Shown piece by piece: positions 1-11,973 of a DNA stretch of 64,000 nucleotides. The translations under genes and the position numbers were made by a program. Each line of letters starts with the position of its first letter. The stretch's first letter is position 1. The stretch is taken from NCBI RefSeq assembly GCF_963169125.1, contig NC_084795.1:263681042-263745041 (forward strand), in the 5' to 3' direction. The notes under the pieces are model-generated. The model made no database searches, was not told the DNA's origin, and worked only from the letters and a program-made list of their open reading frames with translations. Source of the stretch: Humulus lupulus (Eukaryota > Streptophyta > Magnoliopsida > Rosales > Cannabaceae).

Positions 1-1516
1 GAAATCAGTAGAAAACTTTTTCCACGAGCTAATTGAATGCCTCTTGTATTGTTTAAACCACTACCTAACTGGCCCAATCAGAGTTGAGGGGAATAAAATG
101 CACCTTAGATCGGGTATGATGTTGTGGGCCATCATCATGGTGTTAAACATCCCAAGGTGATCAGAGTGATCCCCATCTCCGTCAAACTTTGACAAGTGTG
201 GCATTCAGAAGCCCACCAGATATGTGGCCGCCGCAATATTTGGAGCGAAAAGCTCGAGCTCATCCTCTAAGTCACAATCGTCTTTGTCTTTTTTAGATAG
301 AAGCTTCTTCATTTGCTCCTCCATCTGAGCTAACCTCTCGAGGGTTTGGTCCCTAGTCCCTAGGTTATTTTGGGGTTGTTCAACAGCTCTCATCCTATCG
401 TACGCGTTTGATGGGTTGTTGTCCCTTCAAGCTCGAGCTTGGTTTGGTGGGGCATTCCCATTATCACGTACTATGGAAGGACCTCCTTCTTGACGAGTGT
501 GACTAACACCCTCATCTCAAGCTGAATTTCTTCTCTGTGAATTCAGGCGATCATGCATATCAGGTTGTGAATCGTATCGAGGGCTTTGTGCCGAACTTAG
601 ATGATGTCTCAAATCGCCCTCGAACCAACCAATTCGACGACTTTCAGTCAAATAACTTCCATTTGCGAAGCTTACAGCTCGCGGTTGAGGCCGAGGATCT
701 GGATTTTCAACGTGTGTCCGTGGGACATAGGTATGGGCAGGCGGAGGAGAGTTTCTCCTACTATCTCCATAAGCAGGAATGTACCACGTAGGCCGAGGTG
801 GTGTTGGATGTCTAATAGGTGACGGGGGATGCCTTACTGGCGAGGCAATCCTTGTCCCATTAGGGCGAACTAAATTAGCCCGCATCTATTATGCCCCATT
901 ATTTCTAGCTCTCTACGCTTGACGATCCGATCGTGATGCATGAGGGTTAGCTGGAACATTATGTCTCTGTGAGCCTATCCCAGCCCCTCCTCGTGGGTTG
1001 CCATAGGTATTCCCAGGCGCGTGTGAAGGAGGCACCGAACTTAGGGTTGCGGTTCTAACTGATCGACTGACGTGCTTATGACCCCTATGAGGGCCATTAG
1101 GTTGAGTATTTTGGCGATCTCACGCTGTAGGCACAGAACTTGGGGTGGCAGTTCTGATTGACCGACTTGGTTTGGATCGGTTATTCCTGTGGGAGTTATG
1201 AGACCCACTTTGCCTCTTTCCGACATTGACGTCGGTTGCAAGAGGGGGTAACCGAGCCAAAACCTCCTCAATTTGCCTGTTTTCCTTAGCAAGATGGCTT
1301 CTTAACTGCATATTTTCCAACTCAACTACAGTTAAGTAGTCTGGGTTTGGATTCGGTGGCAATGACGTCGAACTCCCAGTATCGTTGTGACCCGCCGGTT
1401 GCTTTCCCGGGCGTTGCTGAACTTCAGGGCCATGCTCGTTTGAAACAGCGGTATGATGGGCCTCCTGCCCACATGGTTGTTCTATCTCATTGTCGTGCAT
1501 TGAGCGAGTGACCACC
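1..1516 (-). pseudogene. Tat-type Ty3/gypsy gag fragment (element G4), cut by window edge
   Basis: Gag forms the capsid-like particle that packages the element RNA in the cytoplasm. The start codon is taken at 1514-1516 (MVVTRS...), because the same opening is found in G1 gag. A hydrophilic N-terminal part runs to about 1120, including the motif ARLPPLATDVNVGKR shared with G1. Further left come arginine/proline-rich stretches (517-885) and, near the window edge, the beginning of the retrotransposon gag core. The frame shifts several times (near 1120, 900 and 500), so no full-length protein is possible. The 5' LTR lies directly upstream at 1583. Pol is outside the window. Assignment rests on close similarity to G1 gag; frame breaks are seen directly. 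Confidence 0.8.
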
Positions 1517-1564
1517 ATGATGAGATTTGACTGGGATTTTGATGAAAGCACTAATTTCGTCCTC

Positions 1565-1582
1565 TTAATGAAAGCACCAAAC
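1565..1582 (-). promoter_or_regulatory. Primer binding site of G4
   Basis: On the minus strand the LTR end is followed by two bases and then TTGGTGCTTTCATT. The same motif follows the 5' LTR of G1, G2 (one change) and G3, so it is the shared first-strand primer site. The cognate tRNA is not identified here. Confidence 0.7.
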
Positions 1583-2296
1583 TGTTGACACGGTTTTTTA
1601 CCAACAGTGTATTTAAGAAATACTAAGGTTGATTAGTGCTTAATAATAAACCGAAATATGAAATGAATTCACAACACAAATATTTTTACGTGGTTCAGTG
1701 GTTAAAATCCATCTAGTCCACGAGTCTATATTATTGTTGTTTCTCTCTCTATTTTGGCAGAGTTTCAGTATTACAGAATAATCGTCATTTTTCCTATCCA
1801 ATATTCTTAGTATTTATAGAGAAATTCCATGGACAGGTTTGGGTAACCGCGTGAGTCAATCACGGATTTACATATTTATTACATTTAATACAAACAATTC
1901 TAATTTATACTGGGATATGATTTGATCACAAAATAAATGGTCTCCTAATATCTGAGACATTAAATATGACAAACTGGTCATAAATAATCGTATAAAAGTA
2001 CTCGGGTCTTTGGGGATCCGCAGATACGCAATATATTTGAATTATCATGAGCTGGATATCTCTCTGAGCTTGTACTTCGACAACCATTTGAATATCATGA
2101 GCTCGTGCTTCACAACCTTCATGTTTGTAGCTTGGGTTAAACCCAGGACGCCTAACACCACACATGTCCATGTGAAACCGGAGTTGCTTACGTGGATAAT
2201 AAACATATATCATTTCCTTGGTTATTTCTCCATATATTCATTTGCTAGCTCTACCCGAGCCGAGTGAAGGACTCATGCTGAAATTAGGGTACAACA
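1583..2296 (-). repeat. 5' LTR of Tat element G4 (714 bp)
   Basis: The plus strand reads TGTTGACACGG at the start and GGGTACAACA at the end, so the LTR has TG...CA termini. Sense is minus. A TATA box (TATAAATA on the minus strand) lies at 1811-1818. The first 25 bp match the equivalent ends of the G1 LTRs. The target duplication cannot be checked because the other end is outside the window; the flanking five bases on this side are AATAT. Confidence 0.85.
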
Positions 2297-2944
2297 AATA
2301 TATATTATCAAATTTTATGAATATATATTATTTTTAGTTATGAATGTATTGTAAAATTTCATTATATATACAAATATTTCATTATAATTATTATTATGTT
2401 CTTTAATAATTATCAAATTCTTATTACAACTTTTACTTCTTATTTTTTTTAAAATAACAATAAAGTTTTATTATTTCAAAATTATTATTTTAATTTTAAC
2501 TTAATTTTAAGAGTTAACTTAATTACCTATTTTCTCTCTATATATTATCAACTTTTATGAATATATTATAAAATTAATTAAATAAACAAATATTTAATTA
2601 TAATTTTTTTAATTTACCATTAAAGATTATTATTTTAATTTCTACTTATACTTTATAATTTTTTAATTAATTTTTATTAATTGCTTTAAAAATTATTAAT
2701 TAAATCACACTAACTTTAAAACTATTTTGTAATGTTTAGCTTTTCTAAATCTACAAAAAATTTGACAGCATAACGGTTGTAATCTAGTCTATCCCAAAAT
2801 TTATGTGCCCTTTTGATGCATTTTAGTTATCAAAATATAAGAATTGTACATATTGTGTACAGAATTTATTTTCTTTGCAATTCTTGAGAAAAAATTCATT
2901 TCTCTTCATCCGTAATGACTGAACAACATGCTACGGTGTAGGTT
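2297..2944. other. AT-rich intergenic sequence
   Basis: Very AT-rich DNA with runs of T and A. No open frame, repeat or RNA gene could be recognised. Its last part precedes the YSL remnant and may hold decayed intron sequence of that gene. Confidence 0.5.
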
Positions 2945-4242
2945 TTACTTTGATTTCTCTGCAACATATGTCGGAGTGGGAATGATTTGCCCATACATTT
3001 TGAACATATCAGTGATGCTTGGAGGAATTCTTTCTTGGGGTGTCACAGTATGATTGGCCTTCAAGGATACAAGGTGAATTTCAGTTGACAATAGTTGGAT
3101 TTTGTATTGAGTTGAACCACAACATGCATTCTTGGCCCTTACATTTTAAATCCCAAACTTTGTTTTATTAGGTGTTTATTTCCATCGCCTTGATTTTGGG
3201 CGACGGACTGTACAACTTCATAAAGGTGCTGATCCGAACTCTTTTCGGCTTGTATAATCATTTCCGAGTAAAAGATGTGGCGGACAGCGTTCTGCCAGTG
3301 GCAGATCGTCCCTCTTATACAAAAGATGAGCCATCTTTTGATGACAAACGCCGGAGAGAAGTGTTTGTGAAAGACCAAATTTCAGTATGGCTTGCTCTTG
3401 GAGGCTACGTTGCACTTGCAGCCATCTCCATTGGTAATCTTCCACAGATATTCCCCCAACTCAAATGGTATTAGATATTGGTAATCTACATCTTTGCTCC
3501 TGCATTGGCTTTTTGCAATGCATATGGGTGTGGCCTCACGGATTGGTCCCTTGCTTCTACCTACGGAACACTTGCCATCTTCACACGGTGGGGTTCTAGC
3601 TGGTCTAGCTGCCTGTGGAGAGTCATGATGAACATAGTCTCAACAGCCCCTAACCTGACTCAAGATTTTAAGACTGGTTACCTAACTCTAGCTTCACCTC
3701 GCTCCATGTTTGTCAGCCAAGCTATTGGGACAGCTATGGGTTGTGTCATTTCTCCCTGTGTCTTCTGGGTCTTTTACAAGGGCTTTGATAACCTCGGAAG
3801 CCCCAATTCTGAATATCCTGCTCCACTTGCCGTTGTGTTTCGAAACATGGCCATACTTGGAGTAGAAGGGTTCGGCTCTGTGCCAAAATATTGCCTCTTG
3901 CTTTGTTTCATTTTCTTTGGCTTAGCCATTCTGGTTAACCTCATAAAGGATGTCATAGGACAGGAAAGAGGAAGATACATTCCAATTCCAATGGCAATGG
4001 CAATACCTTTCTACATAGGGGCAAACTTTGCCATTGATATGTGTATTGGAAGCCTGATTTTGTTCATATGGACTAAGATAAACAAGGCCAAGGCAGATGC
4101 TTTTGCCCCTGCTGTTGCTTCTGGTTTAATCTGTGATGATGGCATATGGACTTTACCTGCTTCAGTTCTTGCTATTGCTGGGCTTAAACCACCAATTTGC
4201 ATGAAGTTTCTATCTCGGAAAGATAATAAGTGCAGTCGATAA
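2945..4242 (+). pseudogene. YSL: Yellow-stripe-like (YSL) metal-nicotianamine transporter, C-terminal half, broken
   Basis: YSL proteins (oligopeptide transporter family) carry Fe/Zn/Cu-nicotianamine across plasma or vesicle membranes. Exon 1 (about 2945-3073) encodes [24 protein letters not shown] intron follows (3074-3171), then a long exon (3172-4242) with [77 protein letters not shown], a series of hydrophobic membrane segments and the family's C-terminal [10 protein letters not shown]. The N-terminal half is absent. Lesions: loss of codons with a frame change and TGA near 3050 in exon 1; an in-frame TAG at 3472-3474; and, at 3580-3635, a deletion paired with a 2-bp insertion that puts the frame back. 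The retained intron shows it is not a retrocopy. It is flanked by a Tat LTR on the left. Confidence 0.85.
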
Positions 4243-4548
4243 ATTATTAGGTATTTAAGTCATGTTTACCTAGGTTTCTGTTAGAGACATTTACACAAAA
4301 AACAAATTTTAGCCCTATTAATTCAATTTGACTGATACACAGTTATTTTAACTGTATACTGTATCCAATTTTCATTTATACGATGTCTTTATTTTTTTCA
4401 ATTTCTATGTAAGGTTTTGTCTACACTCTCCCACTCCACTCAAGTATCGAGTCCCACATCTTTTTTGTTCATTTTTCTTTTTCTTTTTTTTTTCTTTTTT
4501 TTCACAAATAGAAGTGTATTACAATAATAGTTTTTATAAGGGTCCCTT
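4243..4548. other. 3' flank of the YSL remnant
   Basis: AT-rich DNA with a long T/C-rich tract at about 4460-4502. Nothing else is recognised. Confidence 0.4.
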
Positions 4549-4768
4549 GAGAAAATGATATTTTTTTGGAGTTATTTTGCATTTTGGCATAATTTTGATA
4601 ATTTTTTGCATAATAACATTTGTCTAAAATTTTGATCAGTTATCTAAAAAAATTTAATAGCTATCTGAATTTTTCGACCACTTGTCTCGAATATCAAAGG
4701 TTATTTTGCACAAAATTATCAAAACTAGGTCAAAGTGCAAAATAACTCCAAAAATTAGGTCATTTTCG
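4549..4768. mobile_element. Small foldback (MITE-like) element, about 220 bp
   Basis: The arms at 4549-4617 and 4699-4768 are imperfect inverted repeats of about 70 bp. They share GGAGTTATTTTGCA and TTTTGATAATTTT when one arm is read on the opposite strand. A short unique spacer separates them and there is no coding capacity. No convincing target duplication was found, so the superfamily is unknown and the outer ends are approximate. Confidence 0.65.
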
Positions 4769-4859
4769 CTAATTACTCTTTTGATAAATACACTAGTTGA
4801 AATAATTTTTTTTACAATGAACAATTCATTAAAAATAATCAATGTTACATCTAATAAAA

Positions 4860-5790
4860 AAGATAGAAAATCTTCCATCCATACAAATTCACTATCCAAC
4901 CTGAGAGTATGCACAACTAAATCACGAGCAGTATTATTGGACTAGCGTGAAAATTGGATAATATACTTGCAATATCATCTAGTAAAGAACCTAAACTCGT
5001 TACAAAATGAAGATCGCCTAGAATAATCTGAGATCAAAGCCAAACAATATGTCCCAACAAAATTTAAATGTAGACCAGGCAGTATAGACTAATCCAAAAC
5101 CACTAGCAATACTACACCTTCTGCTTGAATGGTTGTGAAACCCCCTACAAATGCAACATGACAAATAATGAAAAATAGAACAGAACGAATAAGTAAATTA
5201 AAAGAAGGTAGGGAAAAAAATAATTTTTAAGCAAAAGAAAAACCTCTAAGCCGAAGGGATAAAATCCCTTGAGCTACCTAATGATATATAATAAGTTAAT
5301 AAATTATGACAGCTAACAAACAATAATGCAAACTTACTTGGAAAAACCAAAATGTACTAAGAAAACTAATATCCATGAATATTATAAGAGAACTCATATT
5401 ATAAACATCAAATCTATTAGAGTCGTATTAGTATGGATCTCTAAAGTGGACAAAGAAAACAAAATAAGTGAGCGAAAAATAAAGAACCAAATAAAATATA
5501 CAATGGGAAACAAAAGTGTATACGTAAAATAAGCATTGATGTAATGAAGGAAGTGTCTAAAAAGTAAAATTTTGAAAGAAAACTAAAGGAAACAAACATT
5601 TGAGGAATTACACATACCAAGTAAAGATTTTGAAAGACAAACAACAACTTCGCCTATTGAATATTGAACAATAGCATCAATTCCAATAGTATTTGATCGT
5701 TCATCAAAAAATGCATCAACATTTAATTTATAGCGCATCCCAAGAGAGGATGGATCCAAGTTGTAGATGAAGTACAAGAAGTTGATGATA
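4860..5790 (-). pseudogene. RNase H-like (RVT_3 type) remnant with an apparent intron
   Basis: On the minus strand the upstream part (about 5790-5618) encodes MRYKLNVDAFFDERSN followed by GEVVVCLSKSLLG, the typical opening of the plant RVT_3 RNase H domain found in LINE ORF2 and in small host genes. A GTATGT donor (5617) and a TTTGTAG acceptor (5145) bracket about 470 bp; after joining, the reading continues with an IQAEG-like segment. The end of the domain (about 4960-4860) encodes ARDLVVHTLRLDSEFVWMED. Several stop codons interrupt it. No reverse transcriptase is seen next to it, so it may be a decayed gene fragment or a truncated LINE with an insertion instead of an intron. The domain call is fairly sure; its origin is not. 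Confidence 0.55.
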
Positions 5791-6239
5791 AGTGAGCTTT
5801 AGACAAGCTAGACTTCTTAAATTCCTCAAATAAAGCACAAATTCACAACAAGACTACATTGGAAGGACGAGAAGAACACTCATGCGTGATCTGACTCCGT
5901 TATCCCCAAACATACCATGTAGAGAATAGGAAAAACTCAAAATATGATTGTGAAAGCTATGAAATAAACTTTTGTTACACATGTAGAAACAAAATTTGGT
6001 TATAAGTTTTTAAATGAACAATGATATGCATGCATTACATGTTAGAATGATAGTTTTTCATATGTAAAAAAAATATATACCAAAAAATGTTGTGGGGTCA
6101 TCTTCCTACTAAGTTTATATTATTTTTACATGTATAAATAAATAAAATTAAAACACCTCCATATTTTATATAGGGAAACCACATTTATTATGCATAAAGT
6201 GAGATCGTACAACCAAAAAAATTCTCAATCTTATTAAAA
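5791..6239. other. AT-rich intergenic sequence
   Basis: No coding or repeat structure recognised. Confidence 0.35.
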
Positions 6240-6506
6240 TTACTAACATATGCTATTCTCTTTAATTTTTCCTAAACCACTCCTGGTTTCACCATCTTCC
6301 TCTTCTCTTTTCTCTCTCACTCCCAAAACATAACAGTTCCCCATTGAAACTTCACAGCCAACTGCCCCCTCTAGTACCACTGGTCCTCCAACCACCACCA
6401 ACCGCCACCAAAGCCTGAAGAAACCCAACACCACACCAATCGTCTTCTCCGCTGAGAAACTTCAAAGTTTCTCTTGGAGCACCAAATCTCCCCAAAATAA
6501 ATGGGT
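6240..6506 (+). other. Exon-like block with a pyrimidine-rich leader and a splice donor
   Basis: A 260-bp island of low A/T content sits in AT-rich DNA. It starts with a CT-rich leader, continues with proline/threonine-type codons and ends in an ATGGGTAAGTAG context that matches a plant 5' splice site (GGTAAGT near 6503-6509). This looks like the first exon of a gene or of a captured gene fragment. No downstream exon was found before the copia LTR at 6940. Function unknown. Confidence 0.25.
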
Positions 6507-6659
6507 AAGTAGATTTAGTGTTTATATTGTGATGGGTGTTATTTTTTTAGCATTTATAATCATATTTCGAACATATATGTTGTAATATTTCTATTCCTTT
6601 TTGGTAGATCTTGAAGTTGAATAGATTTGGAAATTTCTGCATTTTCAGTATCTTTTGCA

Positions 6660-6935
6660 AATAAATAAAATTGATGTACCTCACCAAATTTCGCTAAAAT
6701 TCAACATTAATACACATTCCTAGACCTCACCATACCTCGTTAAAGTACTTAAGAGTAAGTTACTTCACTAACACTCACCACACCTCGTTAAAGTACTTAA
6801 CATGAATGCATCTCACCAGCCTCACCAAGCCTTAATAACATTCATCATGAACACACCTCTCTAGATCTCACCAATCCTCACCACACCACGATAACATTTA
6901 ACATGACGAAACCTCACCAAACATCGCCACATTCA
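6660..6935. repeat. Degenerate CTCACCA-rich direct repeats
   Basis: The phrase CTCACCA(N)ACCTCG recurs about every 15-50 bp, with a longer repeated unit containing CTCGTTAAAGTACTTAA at about 6740 and 6787. It ends just before copia LTR A. Confidence 0.55.
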
Positions 6936-6939
6936 TCAT

Positions 6940-8594
6940 GTTGGTACTAATTTGAATAAAATTGGAGACACAGCGGAAGGTGGGGTAGGGGGATTTAAAA
7001 AAAAATCATTAATACTGGGTCAAGATCAATACATATATTTATACATTAAATCAACACACAGAAAGAAAAAGAGATTACCTATTGTAGCCTATCAAGATTC
7101 ATTGAGTCTTTTCGTATGATCAAACAATCTTCCTATCCAGCGAAGACTCACACCTTAGTCTTCCAAGTTGTTACTTAAACACACAAGGACGTCTGTGGGC
7201 ATGTAAGATTCACAGGTTTGACTATTTAGGCTCTCTAGACGTTCTCAACACATGAGATCTAGAGAGTTTGGAGAAGAGAGAATGGTGTAGAAAGTTCTAG
7301 AATTTTTTAGGCTTAGATAAATTCTATCGATACTTTTTGAGTGTCTGAACATAACTGACTTAAAAAGAATCGCTTATTTTGAGTGTCTGAACATAACTGA
7401 CTTATAATGATAATGAAACAATTTTATTTTCTTTTAATTTAATTCATTCAAACCGATCAGTTATCCTTTTTATTTTAGTCAAATTAAAATAATAATTAAA
7501 TAAATAAATAATATTTAAAAATTTATTCCAATCCCAAGGACATGTGGCACATGTGTGTGGCGCCACTCGGCGTGTGCCACACTATGTGTCTCCCTAATTT
7601 TTTTCATTTGTTTGTTTAATTATCTTTAAAACAATATATTTATTCCCAAAAAATAAATATCAGTTAATTCAAAATTAACCTTATCTTAAAACTATCATTT
7701 TGAATAATTATCTCATACTAAGATAATAATTAACTCTCTTTGATATTAATCAAAACACTGATGTATTATAATTTCAACTAATATAAAGTTTTTCAAATAA
7801 AAACTAATTGGTTAAATAATTAATTAATTGCATATAATTATCACTTAACTCCGAAAAAATTAATTCCTTTGCAATTTAGTCATATTCTCCATTAATCTTG
7901 CCTAAGACTCCTTTACCCTTGACAGTGTGGGACAAAGGCGACTCGGAGACCATGGATCTATAATTCTAATCTCCAATAAACTAGACTATTAATTAAATTT
8001 TTTAATTAAATAACCTTATTTATTGATTCTATTATTACTCCACTATAAATATGGAATGACACTCTTAGTAATTATAGAATGATATTTACAAAGTATTCTC
8101 TAGCAGTCTATTGATATAATCAATATATGTAGTTATGTCCTCCATTTATTGGTTCGCTAATTAGAGCTAGTCAAGAATTACCGTTTTACCCTTCTAGTTA
8201 CCTCGTGCTCTTTAAGTACCATTAATTTATCAGTGAATAATTAATCTATAATCGTATTATAGATTTGAGCTCAATAACTATTCAATCCCAGAATTAACCC
8301 TTAAGGGAACCAATATTCGATCCATTAGAAAAGCATGGATTCCATTATTATAAATTCATGTTCCCAACCATTCATGATATTAAATCTTCAAAACAAAAGT
8401 CACTAGCCTCATTATATTAAGAGACATTAACGAATGAATTAAAAGGTCCAATAAACATGAACAAGAGTTCATGATAACTGAGGATTTAGATTGATCTACA
8501 AATGATCATCTATTAAGATATGAATTAAATCTTTGTGGCAAATGGTAAGTTTATAAATAAATTAATTCACATCAGTTCTGTCATATATAATCAC
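6940..8594 (-). repeat. Copia element A, 3' LTR (right end deleted)
   Basis: It starts TGTTGGTACT, with the family motif CAGCGGAAGGT about 35 bp inside. The body is alignable by eye with the LTRs of B and C (shared blocks around a hairpin at 7544-7580, TTGTTTGTTTAAT, and TAAGGGAACCAATATTCGAT). The alignment stops near 8594 and pol sequence begins almost at once, so the last part of the LTR, the polypurine tract and the end of pol have been lost in one deletion. Sense is minus. Confidence 0.75.
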
Positions 8595-8597
8595 GGT

Positions 8598-11500
8598 AAG
8601 TTTAGAACTTTTCGAGCCAAACTGCTTCCTTAGCTGCTTCACAAGCCACTATATACCCGGCTTCCATGGTTGAATCTGCAATACTAGATTGTTTGATACT
8701 TCTGTTGGGGTTTTATGCCCTAATTAAAACTCAATTTCTTTGTAATCTCATTTATTATCAATAAAATAATATAAATCATTTTTGGACTTGGTCAATCACT
8801 TTGCTCACATGTTTTATTTTCATGATTATTTGTTTAATATAAACTTCTATTAAATCTCGAGCATATAGTGAATCATATTTATAGTGACGTAGTCACAGTT
8901 GAATATAAATATGATTATATGTTCAAAATAAGTTAGTCCTAAGATTAGTCAGTGCACAGGATTTACATTGACTTGCCAATCTATGATATGATCTACTTAC
9001 ACATCACAGTGTTATGTTCTTTCCAGAACATTAGCAAAGTAGATAAGATCGGATGTATTTGTTACATCAGACTGGACCGATATTGGTAGTAGATAGGATA
9101 AGTGAACATACAATTATTATCTATTCTAGTCATATCATATAGTTGACCATATGTCAATTCAATCTTAATTCTAAGTGGTTAGTATTCTAACTAATTGTAT
9201 TATTTGAGTTATTTGACTTGTTCATTACCAACTTACCCTACGGACATGAACATCTATACTTACATCTTGGGAACTCGGTACTATAATTGAGTGGGAGTGT
9301 TAATCATAGATATGAACATCTATAGCTTCTGATGAAGAAGTGAAATGATGGTTTCCTTTTAGTTTCGTTCAAGGTGCTAAATGATAGAGATATCATTTCA
9401 ATAATTAATATTAGTTTACGGAAATATCATTTACAAGGAACTAAGTGTTTTAAGGATAAAATACAATGAGGGATAAAACGGTATTTTAGTCTTATCTCAC
9501 TATAGACCGTCTATAGAGGATTGAGTGACAACTATGGTTGTAACAAATAATAATTAATAACTTATCTATATTTCTTATAAAGTGTTCTATGAATTCAAGA
9601 GTGCAATTCTGAGTCTTTAGTGGACTCACGAGGAATTAATAAGTTAGTAAATTGATTTGTTAAATTTAAAATAACTTATTAGAGCTTGATTTCATATGTC
9701 CATGGTCCCCACTGTATCTTTGATAAAATCATCTAGATAGTCTCAATTAATTGATTTAATTATCAATTAGAATTATCAAAGTTGACCAAATCAATTTTGG
9801 ATAGTTTCACATAGTTATGTAATTTAGAGAAGAAAAGAGATTTTAGGACATATGTATTAATTAAGACAAATTGATGTCTAAATTAATAAATAAGTACAAA
9901 TCAAGTTTTAAATTATAAATAATTAATTTTATAAAGGATTTAAATAATTATTTAATTAATTAATCAACAGAAAATTAATACATATCTTGATTTTAAGTCC
10001 AACGGGCTTATAATTAAAAAGGCAATTTCATGGGCCTATGGCCCATAGGAATTTCAACCTAGGCTGATAATTGGCTATTATTTTATTTATTTTTTAATTA
10101 AATAAGTAACTTAATTGAGCCTATAAAATGAATGTTAAGTGAGAGTTGATAACATATGATTAAAAGATCTAGTTTTGATGCTTTAGGGTTTTAGAATCTC
10201 TCTATAACATATGTCATTTTTTAAGCCTCAATTTTCTCTTTTATTCTTCTTCTCTCTGTATATATCTCATGTGTTGAGAATTTTCCACTCTAGCCTAGGT
10301 GATTCTAAGGATACTTTGGAAGATTGTGAAGAAAATTTAAGAACGATTCAGTTTCTTGGTGATACCCTGCAACAAAAAGGATACAAGGGTTAGAGAAACT
10401 GAAGGAAGGACTCAATCATTCCGCTGCACAATAAAGTAAGTGTTCTTATCACTATCTCTGTATGAATTCAATTTAGAAACATGTACTAGGTTTTCTTATA
10501 TTAATTTGTTTAATATACGATTTACATAAAAATAAACAAGATCTTGTATAAGATTTTCCAACACTCCAGACTACATCTCCTCCACCAAGAGTGGAAATTG
10601 ACCCAAACGTCGATTTAGGACTGTCTTTGTCTGATTGGAAATTAGAATCAGTGTATCCAATAGGGTTTAACTCACCCCTGAATATACAAGCATATAATCT
10701 CTCATTCTCCAAAGATACTTGAGTATGTGCTTTACCACAGTCCAATGTTCCAAACTTGGATTTGATTGATAACAAATTACAATTCACACTGCATAGCATA
10801 TGTTGGGTCTAGTACACAACATATCATACATCAGACTCCCAACTGTTGAAGCATAGGGATAGTTTCTCATGCCCTCTTCTTATTGAGGTGTCCTTGTACA
10901 TTGCTCCTTGGAAAGAGTAATTCCATGTCTGGTCGGCAACTAGTCTTTCTTGGAATTCTCCATTGAGAACATTTCTAGCACTTTATCAATATAATTTGCT
11001 TGAGAAAGTGCCAAGATCTTGTTCGTCCTATCCCTTTGGATTTGGATTCCCAGAACATAGCTTGCTTTGCCCAAATCTTTCATTTGAAACTTTTCAACTA
11101 ACCAATTATTCACATTTGACAGCGTTTCTACATCATTTTCAATTAGTAGAATGTCATCAATGTAAATAACTAAGAAAATTGCTACTTTTCCTTTGATATA
11201 TATACACATGCTTTGTCGACATTCTGTTCAAAACCATATGTTTTAGTTGTTTCATCATAGGTGATGATCCAAGATCTAGATGCTTGCTTCAATCCATAAA
11301 TGGATTTTAGCAATTCGCACATCTTATGATCTCCCCTTTCTTCATGAACCCTTCTGGTTGTACCATATAGATACTCTCATCAAGATAGACATTTAGAAAA
11401 GTTGTCTTGACATCCATCTGTCATATCTCATAATCATAAGCGACAGCTATGGATAAAAGAATGCGTATGGATTTCAGCATGGCAACAGGAGAAAATGTCT

Positions 11501-11973
11501 CTTCATAATCGATACCCTCTCTCTATGTGTAAAATGTTGCTACAATCCTTGCCTTCAAAGTCTCTACTCTCCCATAAACACTTTTTTTTTCTTCTTGAAG
11601 ACCCATTTGCACCCAATGGGCCTGACATCTTCAAGTAGGTGTACAAGTTCCCAGACTGAATTTGAATACATCGATTCCATTTCTTGGTTCATGGCCTCTT
11701 GCCCTTTTTCCTTTTCAGGATCTTCCATTGGTCAATGGATTTTAATTTTCTGTGTCAGAAACAAGGATGTGTGCCTCATGTTCATAGTGATCGTGTTGTC
11801 TCACAATCCTCCTACTACGACGTTGCACTCGGGCTTCCTTTTCAGGAACAATTGTCTCAATGGTTCGTTGTTTATCATTTAATGATGATGGTGATTGAAT
11901 TTGATTAGCTATGAGTTCCTCCAAAACTACTTTGCGCCAAGGTTTATAGTTAGTCATATAATCATGCTCAAGG
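8598..11973 (-). pseudogene. Copia element A pol fragment (linker, RT, RNase H), interrupted
   Basis: Pol makes the cDNA copy inside the particle. On the minus strand, right to left: the linker before RT (11742-11957, RIVRQHDHYEHEAHILVSD), RT pieces including VIYIDDILLIENDVETLS (YIDD catalytic motif, 10940-11209) and LGKASYVLGIQIQRDR, then RNase H with GYTDSNFQSDKDSPKST (about 10640-10690). RNase H is split by a solo LTR (8703-10563) and resumes at 8598-8702. Frameshifts separate most pieces. The fragment ends at 11973, where the LTR of copia B begins after CAAGG; integrase and gag of A are not found further right. It is inactive. Confidence 0.85.
8703..10563 (+). repeat. Solo LTR (1861 bp) inside copia A RNase H
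   Basis: The ends form a perfect 6-bp inverted repeat, TGTTGG...CCAACA. A TTCCGCTGCAC motif near 10421 is the reverse complement of the CAGCGGAA motif near the left end of the minus-strand copia LTRs, so this one is plus-oriented and related. RNase H coding sequence stops at 8702 and resumes at 10564. No internal element sequence is present. The flanks share only one base, so a 5-bp target duplication is not seen. A 60-codon open frame at 10211-10393 is probably chance. Confidence 0.8.

Noticed and set aside
6243..6434. Minus-strand open frame MVLGFFRLWWRLVVVGG
   Set aside because: It lies opposite the exon-like block; the plus-strand reading with leader and donor is better supported.
10211..10393. 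60-codon open frame in the solo LTR
   Set aside because: Short, inside an LTR, with no homologue found in the other LTRs.
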